Shown: piece after piece, positions 54,350 to 60,559 of the stretch
Layout: every line of letters begins with the position of its first letter
Numbering within the stretch: position 1 is the first letter of the stretch
Source: Pantoea sp050157905
GTDB taxonomy: Bacteria > Pseudomonadota > Gammaproteobacteria > Enterobacterales > Enterobacteriaceae
Direction: 5' to 3'
Length of the DNA stretch: 64,000 nucleotides
Assembly (NCBI RefSeq): GCF_050157905.1
Contig: NZ_JBKIWZ010000001.1
Span: 2,232,001 to 2,296,000, forward strand
Program-made: the position numbers and the translations under genes
Notes under the pieces: generated by a model
Seen by the model: only the letters and a program-made list of their open reading frames with translations
Database searches by the model: none
Told to the model about the DNA's origin: nothing

Positions 54350-55384
54350 ATGGATATAGATGCTTTAAAATCTCATTTACAGCAATTTTTCGCCTCTAGC
54401 CCAACTGTCCTGATTGGTTCTGGCCTTTCACTTGGTGAGGGAATTTCTGGTATGGGTGAATTAGGAGAGCATCTTAATAATACCATACCGAAATTAATTG
54501 ATGGAGATCTTGTTGAGGAATGGACTGAAATAAGTAATAAGTTGAAGGATGGTATGGGGTTAGAGTCTGCAATGGCATTTCTGCAAGATGAGAGTGAGCT
54601 GATCCCGTTAATTGTTAAAAACACTGCGCATTTAATTCTAAAAGATGAGGGAGTTGTAATTTCATCCGTCATTAATGGGAGCAAGAATTTAGCACTTACG
54701 GATTTACTTAATCATTTGACATTTAATCAGGATGAATTAGTTATAATTACCCCGAATTATGACAGACTTATAGAGTTAGCTTGCGAATTCGCAAATTTAG
54801 AAGTCGCCACTGGATTCATTAATAATTATCACTGTATAAACAATCCAGAAATTGACTTGCATAAATTTAGAATAATTGAAACGCGACGAACAAGAGCAGG
54901 CAAACCTGAGGTTATCGTTAAAACTAAAAAACACGTTAAAATATTTAAACCGCACGGAAGCTTAGATTGGTTCAAATCAGGAGACAAAATAATTAGAACT
55001 AACTTCCAGAATGAACACAATCGTTTGATAATAACACCGGGAACCAGCAAATTTAGAGCAGGCTATCAAGAACCTTTTGATTGGCATAGAGAGAAAGCCA
55101 ATCATCATATTAATAGAGCGAAATCATTACTTATAATTGGTTATGGATTTAACGATGAACAACTTGAGGTTCACTTAATTAAAAAAATTAACCAAAAAAT
55201 ACCAGTCTTGCTCATTACGCATAGCTTAACGCCAAACGCTCAAAAAATATGTAATGCAAACTCATCTATTACATACATTATTTCTGATAAAGATAGTTCT
55301 ATAATTTGTATTGATGGTCAAAAATACAAGTTTGAGAAGAATATTTGGTCATTAAACGAGTTCATCAACGAGGTGCTAATATAA
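54350..55384 (+). CDS. SIR2-domain defence effector
   Basis: This 344-residue SIR2-like protein is of the kind that degrades NAD+ in anti-phage systems. Visible features are an N-terminal nucleotide-binding loop (VLIGSGLSLGEG, about 20-31), the catalytic Asn136 in ITPNYDRL, the catalytic His202 in KPHGSLDW, and a second Rossmann motif, IIGYGFNDEQ (about 262-271). Both key residues are kept. The gene is very AT-rich compared with the satellite backbone. Its TAA overlaps the ATG of the HerA gene, so the two are translationally coupled. The pair matches the known SIR2-HerA (Nezha-type) defence architecture. Confidence 0.9.
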   Translation: MDIDALKSHLQQFFASSPTVLIGSGLSLGEGISGMGELGEHLNNTIPKLIDGDLVEEWTEISNKLKDGMGLESAMAFLQDESELIPLIVKNTAHLILKDEGVVISSVINGSKNLALTDLLNHLTFNQDELVIITPNYDRLIELACEFANLEVATGFINNYHCINNPEIDLHKFRIIETRRTRAGKPEVIVKTKKHVKIFKPHGSLDWFKSGDKIIRTNFQNEHNRLIITPGTSKFRAGYQEPFDWHREKANHHINRAKSLLIIGYGFNDEQLEVHLIKKINQKIPVLLITHSLTPNAQKICNANSSITYIISDKDSSIICIDGQKYKFEKNIWSLNEFINEVLI

Positions 55385-57162
55385 TGGTTGATTTAGTCAT
55401 AGATACCGATGAGAGTTGCCTGATTGGAAGAATTGCTAATGTTGACACTGACCGAGCAATTATCATTTCAGAGTCATCAGAAATCATACAAGAACTGACT
55501 GTTTTTGATTTAGTAGCAATCGCAGGAAATAGCCCTAGCGAATATCTTGTTGGTATTATTGAAAAGGTAAAACGCTCAATAGGCTCACCTCACCCCGTTG
55601 AAAACCCAGATGGTGAGAATGAGGATAGCGATGAGGATGTTGAGTTTCAGGCTTATTCAATCGATCATGATATTATCCAAGTTGCTTTGATTGGAACGTT
55701 CTGGGAGGTCATTGGTGATAAAAGGAAAGTTTTCAAAAGGGGGGCTCAATATTTCCCTAAAGTCGAGAAAAAAGCTTTCCTTATAAAAAAAAGCAGCTTA
55801 GAAAAGCTGATGTCTGCAGTTGACAATGATACTCCAGAGGAAATAAAGCTCATCCTTGGTAATTACGGCAACACCAACTCAAGAGCAGTGGCGAATGGGG
55901 ATAAATTATTTCAAAGGCATGCAGCTCTCTTAGGAAGCACTGGCTCAGGTAAAAGCTGGACTGTTGCTTCATTATTAGAACAAGCAGAAAAATTAAAATA
56001 TAACAACATTGTTCTTTATGATCTTCATGGAGAATATAAAACTCTATCAGAACCATATAACAAGTCTGAATACCCAAGCATTGCCGATTACTTCAAAATC
56101 GCTAGCCCTAGCAATTTAGATGATGCGAATAGTATTTACGTTCCACACTGGCTACTGAATAAAGAGGAAATGTTATCATTACTGCTGGACAGAAGTGATA
56201 GTAACGCCCCAAATCAGTCAGCAAGATTCACTCATCATGTTAGAGAATTAAAAAGTGAATATATTTCGAAAAATGGGATAGATCAGTTAGCAGACTGTTT
56301 AACTGTGGACGCACCAATACCCTACTCCATTGAAAGTTTAATTGATAGGTTAATCGCCGATGATGAAGGAATGAAATCAGGCGCTGGAAGCAAGGAAATA
56401 AAAGGAGATTGGAACGGAAAACTGACAAGATTTATTAGCAGACTAAGAACAAAAATAGATGACAAGAGAAACTGTTTCCTTTTCTCAAGTAAACCAGAGC
56501 ATGACCATTATGATTGGCTAGCCAGATATGCTTGTAGCATTTTAAAATCAGACAGCTCTAGTCACGGCATTAAAATAATAGATTTCTCAGAAGTTCCTTC
56601 CGACATCATGCCCATAGTAATAGGTGTTTTAACTAGATTTTTATACAACATTCAGTTTTGGAGAGAGGAAAGCGAACGTACTCCTATAGCATTTGTTTGC
56701 GATGAGGCTCACATATACCTTCCAACAGCAGACACCAGCGATGCGGAAACAAAAATATCTCTTTCAATTTTTGAAAAAATAGCAAAAGAAGGAAGAAAAT
56801 ACGGAGTTTCTTTATTAGTAGTAAGCCAAAGACCTTCTGATGTTAGCCGTACAATATTGAGTCAATGTAATAATATTATTTCACTCAGATTAAGCAACTA
56901 TAGAGATCAACAAGTCGTAAGTCGTCTAATGCCTGATTCATTAAGCTCGTTAACATCAATACTTCCCATTCTTGACACTGGTGAGGCTATAGTTCTTGGC
57001 GACTCAGTTCTATTGCCCTCGAGAATCAAGTTGCACGTGCCTAAGCTCAAACCTGACAGTGCTACTAGAGCATTTTGGAATGAATGGGGAACGCTTGAAG
57101 CAAGGGAAGACTCGATCAGCAATGCAGTCGAGTCTTTGAGAAGACAATCGCGTAAGCGGTAA
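55384..57162 (+). CDS. HerA-family ATPase partner of SIR2
   Basis: This 592-residue HerA/FtsK-like ATPase starts with a beta-barrel HAS-type region (about 1-70) and an acidic insertion (ENEDSDEDVE). The AAA+ core has Walker A GSTGSGKS at 184-191 and Walker B with Asp440-Glu441 (FVCDEAHIYLP). A sensor/arginine-finger region follows (SQRPSDVSRTILSQCNNI). HerA proteins form hexamers, and in SIR2-HerA systems they hold the SIR2 effector in a large complex that depletes NAD+ on infection. The start is set by the one-base overlap with the SIR2 stop; an earlier in-frame codon would overlap SIR2 by 40 bases. Confidence 0.92.
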   Translation: MVDLVIDTDESCLIGRIANVDTDRAIIISESSEIIQELTVFDLVAIAGNSPSEYLVGIIEKVKRSIGSPHPVENPDGENEDSDEDVEFQAYSIDHDIIQVALIGTFWEVIGDKRKVFKRGAQYFPKVEKKAFLIKKSSLEKLMSAVDNDTPEEIKLILGNYGNTNSRAVANGDKLFQRHAALLGSTGSGKSWTVASLLEQAEKLKYNNIVLYDLHGEYKTLSEPYNKSEYPSIADYFKIASPSNLDDANSIYVPHWLLNKEEMLSLLLDRSDSNAPNQSARFTHHVRELKSEYISKNGIDQLADCLTVDAPIPYSIESLIDRLIADDEGMKSGAGSKEIKGDWNGKLTRFISRLRTKIDDKRNCFLFSSKPEHDHYDWLARYACSILKSDSSSHGIKIIDFSEVPSDIMPIVIGVLTRFLYNIQFWREESERTPIAFVCDEAHIYLPTADTSDAETKISLSIFEKIAKEGRKYGVSLLVVSQRPSDVSRTILSQCNNIISLRLSNYRDQQVVSRLMPDSLSSLTSILPILDTGEAIVLGDSVLLPSRIKLHVPKLKPDSATRAFWNEWGTLEAREDSISNAVESLRRQSRKR

Positions 57163-57190
57163 TTATTTCTTTAACATCGGGCAGCGCGCA

Positions 57191-57209
57191 ATGCTATCCC
57201 CGCCACGCC
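57191..57209 (-). other. cos-like packaging site
   Basis: On the minus strand GGCGTGGCGGGGATAGCAT matches the 19-base cohesive end of P2/P4 (GGCGAGGCGGGGAAAGCAC) at 16 positions. The following TGCGCGCTG also looks like the P2 flank. It lies between the cargo and delta, where P4 carries cos. Recalled sequence was used, so an alignment is needed. Confidence 0.72.
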
Positions 57210-57215
57210 TGCCCG

Positions 57216-57342
57216 CTTTATGCATCGCTTTTCATGCAGGTGCATAATAAGTGCAGAGGCGCGCCCGGTATGGACTGAACGGTGGAAAGCAAGGGATGAT
57301 TTTGCATGCAGATCCATGCACGCTATGCATGCACGGCTCTTT
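57216..57342. repeat. Cluster of TGCAT/ATGCA repeats beside the cos-like site
   Basis: TGCATGCA-type words recur at least six times in both orientations, for example GCATGCAGATCCATGCACG and ATGCATGCACGG. No coding frame fits. They may be terminase or other protein-binding sites next to cos. Confidence 0.5.
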
Positions 57343-57392
57343 ACAAAGCGGCTCGCCAGAAAAAAGGCTTCAGTAAGACAAAGGACAGCAAT

Positions 57393-57418
57393 AAAAAAGC
57401 CGCTGGTTATACAGCGGC
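57393..57418 (-). terminator. Terminator of the sid-delta operon
   Basis: On the minus strand GCCGCTG pairs with its complement around TATAAC, followed by T6. It lies just after the delta stop, so no psu gene follows in this operon. Confidence 0.88.
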
Positions 57419-57429
57419 AGTGTGAGGGA

Positions 57430-57681
57430 TTAATGAACTTGGCGGAATGCTGAGCCATAACGGCCCAGCGTCTGGCGTTCTCTTGCAGGTTCCGGCGGTG
57501 CTTCCGGTACGTTTTCCGGCAGTGGCGGTGCGGTGATGACCTTAGTGATGCTCTCATTCGTCTTGAAGGTACAGGAGCAGTCCAGGTTAGTGCACTGGTG
57601 ATAACGCTCTTTTACCTGCTCTGACATATAGCGGCTCGATTTGGTATGTGCCGCGCTTTTGCAGTAGGGACAGTGCATCAT
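57430..57681 (-). CDS. Ogr/Delta-like late transcription activator
   Basis: This 83-residue zinc-finger activator is of the P2 Ogr / P4 Delta family, which turns on late genes of satellite and helper. The finger is built from CPYCKSAAHTKSSRYM (C-x2-C) and CTNLDCSCTF (C-x4-C), with the conserved ERYHQC between. Its ATG overlaps the sid stop. The C-terminal Pro/Glu-rich tail is variable in the family. Presence of an own Delta suggests the element can drive its own late operon. Confidence 0.93.
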   Translation of the reverse strand: MMHCPYCKSAAHTKSSRYMSEQVKERYHQCTNLDCSCTFKTNESITKVITAPPLPENVPEAPPEPARERQTLGRYGSAFRQVH

Positions 57682-58394
57682 TTCTGGCTGCCCTCCTGAA
57701 GTTTTGCACGCTGCGCCCGGATTGATTCAGCCAGCTTCTGGCGGCGCATAGGATGGCGGTAAAGCTCCATATCAATACCGGTAAGCGGCGGACGATACAG
57801 ACCAACATTCTCCAGCAGCGGAGCCTCACTTAGTATGCTGTCTGGCAGAGCAGCAGCAGCCCGCGTCAGCGCTTCACCGATCAGATAAGCCACGTCCTTA
57901 ATACTGTCCCGGTCGTCTCCGGCAAACGTCGGGGAAAGCTCTTCGCGACGGAGACGCAGCTTAATGGCCCACAGCAGCGACGGACTTACGTTACGCAGGG
58001 CTGACTGCCAGTGCGCATCCGCGAACCCGGTAAAAGCCTCCCGGTGCGATTCAACATACTCTTTCCCACTGCCGCAGCATTTCAGCATCGCCTCCTGCTT
58101 ATCCAGCGCCAGCTCTTTCAGCAGCCCGCCGAACTCATCGGCCAGTTCCCGGCTGGCGATGCGCTGAGAATGTTCGGCACGCAGCTCGTCGGTGAGATTG
58201 CCTCGCAGGTTGCGAAAGCTCGTGCGCCAGTTGCTCTCGGCTTCTTTCCCTGCCTCGATGGCTGCCTGCTGCTCTTTTTCACAGCGGGCGATATCGGCGC
58301 AGATACCGTTATAGGCTTTCATCCTTTCGGTATGTTCAGCGCGGGCTTTCTCGAAGCGTTCCAGTGATGCAGGTTTCTGTTCAAGCATGGTCAT
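57678..58394 (-). CDS. Sid-like capsid size determination protein
   Basis: This 238-residue, mostly helical protein resembles P4 Sid, the external scaffold that makes the helper build small capsids. Matching segments are WRTSFRNLRGNLTDELRAEH, IASRELADEF and the C-terminal LTGIDMELYRHPMRRQKLAE. Charged coiled-coil composition and a location directly before delta support this. It might also be read as a generic satellite polarity protein, but it is unlike Psu in length and sequence. Translation is coupled to delta through an ATGA overlap. Confidence 0.82.
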   Translation of the reverse strand: MTMLEQKPASLERFEKARAEHTERMKAYNGICADIARCEKEQQAAIEAGKEAESNWRTSFRNLRGNLTDELRAEHSQRIASRELADEFGGLLKELALDKQEAMLKCCGSGKEYVESHREAFTGFADAHWQSALRNVSPSLLWAIKLRLRREELSPTFAGDDRDSIKDVAYLIGEALTRAAAALPDSILSEAPLLENVGLYRPPLTGIDMELYRHPMRRQKLAESIRAQRAKLQEGSQK

Positions 58395-58540
58395 GGTTGT
58401 CTCTCATCGTCTGTAAAGGATGAGGCCATTCTGTCGTGTACCACAGGACAGCGCATTTCATTGCTTTCCGCCTGTCGATGAACAAACAAGGGCAAAACCG
58501 GTACGGGATGGCCCCCTAACTGATGATATTTCTTATATAA

Positions 58541-58648
58541 CTGTTCACTGGTATTCACTGAGATAAAAAAGATAATAAATACAGTAATTAATGCAGTGAA
58601 CACTTTTAAGTTAAGTCTTCACAGAGTATTCACCAGTGTTCACACAGT
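58541..58648. other. Candidate replication origin with GTGAA iterons
   Basis: Six iterons of the form NGTGAAYAC/G occur within 108 bases in both orientations, at 58541, 58551, 58593, 58616, 58626 and 58638. They flank an AT-rich stretch. P4 alpha protein binds GGTGAACAG iterons at ori1, which in P4 also lies between sid and vis. The match in sequence, number and position supports an origin used by the alpha protein at 60560. Confidence 0.72.
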
Positions 58649-58715
58649 CTTAGACAACAGCTTTTTTCTGGCGAGCCTTTTCCAGCGTTTAATCCTATCA
58701 ATAACATCCTTTTGA

Positions 58716-58790
58716 TTGCCTTAAGCTTGCAAATGGCAAATGTTTGCAGTTCATTGCAATTTAATGGCAAACGATGGTTAAAAAATAATC
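58716..58790. promoter_or_regulatory. TTGCAAATGGCAAA repeat region before the AlpA-like gene
   Basis: Related words TGGCAAATG, TTTGCA, TTGCAA and TGGCAAACG recur within 60 bases. They lie between the iterons and the alpA-like gene in the divergent control region, and are candidate operators for the AlpA/Vis regulator. The rest of 58395-58916 shows no coding frame I can support. Confidence 0.45.
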
Positions 58791-58916
58791 ACTCGTACTT
58801 ATCTCAGCAAGCCGGACACTTGTTTACTTACCGAAAAATATTCTCAGAATAGGGGGTTACCTGAAGACGCTACCGGAACCGGACAGTACCGGCCGGACTC
58901 ATAATGAGGTAACACC

Positions 58917-59174
58917 ATGCACGCAGTTTCATCCGTACCGGCTCCCGCCATTACCGCAATCCGCGACGCCGTTTTCCCGCGCGACCGCTTCATGCGCCTG
59001 CCGGAAGTCATCAGCACCTGCGGCCTCTCACGCTCAACCATTTACGACTTAATCAGCCGGGAGCAGTTCCCGTCGCAGATTTCCCTCGGCGGTAAAAACG
59101 TCGCCTGGCTGGCGTCAGAGATTGACGGCTGGATGCAGGCCCGCATCGCACAGCGCGCCGGAGGTACAGCATGA
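58917..59174 (+). CDS. AlpA/Vis-like excisionase-regulator
   Basis: This 85-residue MerR-type winged helix protein of the AlpA family corresponds to P4 Vis, which acts as excisionase and as repressor of the late promoter. The DNA-binding region is FMRLPEVISTCGLSRSTIY, with the wing FPSQISLGGKNVAWLASEI and the usual WMQARI end. GAGG precedes the ATG. Its stop overlaps the next ORF by ATGA. Confidence 0.9.
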   Translation: MHAVSSVPAPAITAIRDAVFPRDRFMRLPEVISTCGLSRSTIYDLISREQFPSQISLGGKNVAWLASEIDGWMQARIAQRAGGTA

Positions 59175-59419
59175 TTAGGCTGAATGTCGGCACAAAAACC
59201 TTTCCGCTCACCCGCGAAGAAGCCGCCTTTGTCGCGGAAAGTCTGAAGGCGGCGGTCAGCGGCAAACCCGCCACGACACCGGCTTTTACCAGCGGGATGC
59301 ACGGCCATATTTCCGTGCTGAGTAAAAAAGCGAAGCCTGTCACGCAGGGCGCAAAGAAAGAAGACGGGAAATTCCGATCAAATTCGCCGCAATCCGATCA
59401 CGTCCTGACCGGTTGCTGA
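59171..59419 (+). CDS. Small satellite protein of unknown function
   Basis: This 82-residue protein is coupled to the AlpA-like gene by an ATGA overlap. The N-terminus (MIRLNVGTKTFPLTREEAAF) resembles a short helix-strand module, and the rest is basic and Ser/Lys-rich. I do not recognise a family. Codon use and GC content match the satellite backbone, so it is probably a real gene. Confidence 0.65.
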   Translation: MIRLNVGTKTFPLTREEAAFVAESLKAAVSGKPATTPAFTSGMHGHISVLSKKAKPVTQGAKKEDGKFRSNSPQSDHVLTGC

Positions 59420-59432
59420 GGAAAACGCCCCG

Positions 59433-59960
59433 ATGAGTGAAAAAAGGCTTTTCTCTGGCGAGCGGCCGTTATACAGTTTTTGTGCTGCCGCAAAATCGGC
59501 AGCCGGGCGTAGGAACCCGAGTTACTCAATGGCGACACTAGACGCGCCATGCGTCTTTTTTTGTGTCTATGCCTCGGTGCACCCATTATCCGGGCAACGG
59601 TTCTTTGGCCGTTGCGCCGCCTGCGTAATGGTGGCCCGGGCGGGGCAGCCTCCGGGCTGGCCGGTATCCATTGAGGCCGGTATTCCTACCCCCGTCCGGG
59701 CTACCACCCATGAGCGTAGGAACTCCGGTGGTAGCAGCAACCGCTACTCGATGGAGATTGTCCTCATGACAACGGCCCTCACTGCCGCTCACCCCGAATT
59801 CACATTTATTTTTGCCGCCGTGCGCCGCACCGATGCCGCCGCCCGTCCCTGCATGCTGCGCACTGTAGCAGGCGATGAGCGCAGCGCCCGCGCCAGCCTC
59901 ACCCGTGATTACGTCCTGTCCTTTGCCGGTCGTCTGCCGGTTAAGGCGGTGGCGGCATGA
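59433..59960 (+). CDS. Host cell division inhibitor Icd/Kil-like (Ash family) ORF
   Basis: The 175-residue frame ends in a conserved block (FTFIFAAVRRTD, RTVAGDERSARASLTRDYVL, FAGRLPV) typical of proteins named Icd-like in P4-family satellites. The first 111 codons run through hairpins, repeats and a terminator that look like an immunity leader RNA. An internal ATG at 59766, with a GGAG site 9 bases upstream, would give a 64-residue product about the size of P4 Kil. I think this shorter protein is the main product; the long form is given because the frame is open and similar long forms are widely annotated. Confidence 0.7.
   Translation: MSEKRLFSGERPLYSFCAAAKSAAGRRNPSYSMATLDAPCVFFCVYASVHPLSGQRFFGRCAACVMVARAGQPPGWPVSIEAGIPTPVRATTHERRNSGGSSNRYSMEIVLMTTALTAAHPEFTFIFAAVRRTDAAARPCMLRTVAGDERSARASLTRDYVLSFAGRLPVKAVAA
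59484..59503 (+). repeat. Leader hairpin upstream of the Icd-like core
   Basis: GCTGCCG pairs with CGGCAGC around CAAAAT. It is the first of several hairpins inside the long Icd-like frame. Confidence 0.6.
59540..59562 (+). terminator. Intragenic terminator in the immunity-type leader
   Basis: AGACGC-GCCAT-GCGTCT followed by T7 is a canonical terminator within the long Icd-like frame. In P4, premature termination in this leader is the basis of prophage immunity. Confidence 0.75.
59695..59740 (+). ncRNA. Candidate CI-like immunity RNA stem-loop
   Basis: GCTACCACC pairs perfectly with GGTGGTAGC around an 18-base loop containing GCGTAGGAAC. The same loop word occurs at 59506-59516 before a further shared TTACTCAATGG/CTACTCGATGG motif, giving paired elements like the seqA/seqB/seqC set of P4. 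Exact RNA ends are not known. Confidence 0.5.
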
Positions 59961-60223
59961 ATACCCTTTCTCAACACCTGAATAACCATGACACCTACCC
60001 CATTCCCCACGCTGACTATCTGCGTCTGCTGCACGCGCACAAGGTCGGCGTGACCGTGCTCGATATGTTCGACTCGGTGAACTGCCTGAGCGCGCGCGGC
60101 TGCGTGCCGGACGGCGCGGCGCTTGCCTCGGTCGTCGCCCTGCTCACCGACCAGCTCGGTAAAGTCGTTGAAACCTGTGAATCCCGGATGTTAGCCACGG
60201 AGGCCCGCCATCATGACCGCTAA
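59957..60223 (+). CDS. Small satellite protein of unknown function
   Basis: This 88-residue protein starts with an ATGA overlap to the Icd-like ORF. It is helical in character (HADYLRLLHAHKVGVTVLDM, ALASVVALLTDQLGKVVE) and has no recognised domain. Tight packing between the Icd-like gene and the next ORF supports a polycistronic operon ending in the alpha gene. Confidence 0.7.
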   Translation: MNTLSQHLNNHDTYPIPHADYLRLLHAHKVGVTVLDMFDSVNCLSARGCVPDGAALASVVALLTDQLGKVVETCESRMLATEARHHDR

Positions 60224-60551
60224 TCACTCCTGCCTGCCCGTTGAAGTACGCACCGCCGTTTACCGCCGCGCGCTGGCGCAGGGCTATCTGAATGCCTGCA
60301 AAAACCTCGGCATTGACGTGTCAGCCACGCTCGATGAGCTTCAGATGACCATCGCCCTTGAGCTGGAAAACTTTTATGTGCGCCGTCACGGCCCCGATGC
60401 GGGCATGGAGATGGCCTGCACCATGCTGGGCGATATGGTTGAGCCTGATTTGCTGACCGCGCCGCCGCGCCTGACGCAGCTCGGCGTCACCATGATGGAT
60501 GAACTTTTCCGCAGCCAGCTTGCGGCCGCCAGCCGCATCACGCTGCACTAA
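60213..60551 (+). CDS. DUF5375-like satellite protein
   Basis: This 112-residue protein overlaps the preceding ORF by 11 bases. It is helical (RTAVYRRALAQGYLNACKNL) and resembles the DUF5375-type proteins found just before alpha primases in P4-like elements; the family call is from memory. Function is unknown, though a role with replication is plausible from position. Confidence 0.68.
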   Translation: MTANHSCLPVEVRTAVYRRALAQGYLNACKNLGIDVSATLDELQMTIALELENFYVRRHGPDAGMEMACTMLGDMVEPDLLTAPPRLTQLGVTMMDELFRSQLAAASRITLH

Positions 60552-60559
60552 GGGAGAAC

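Noticed and set aside
54350..57162. CRISPR array or transposase in the AT-rich cargo
   Set aside because: No regularly spaced identical repeats, no DDE or HUH motifs and no terminal inverted repeats were seen; the block is two coding genes.
57171..57557. 128-codon minus-strand frame across the cos-like site and delta
   Set aside because: It runs through a terminator, a repeat cluster and the delta gene in a different frame; its composition is not protein-like.
58431..58451. CTGTC-N11-GACAG palindrome as the Delta binding site of the sid promoter
   Set aside because: It lies too near the sid start (about 40-57 bases) for an activator that binds about 55 bases before the transcription start, and its spacing does not fit the late-promoter dyad I recall.
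58391..58603. 70-codon minus-strand frame over the iteron region
   Set aside because: It has no ribosome-binding site and lies across likely promoter and origin sequences.
59586..59792. Short minus-strand frame across the immunity leader
   Set aside because: It is explained by the inverted repeats of the leader; there is no start signal and no neighbour in that direction.
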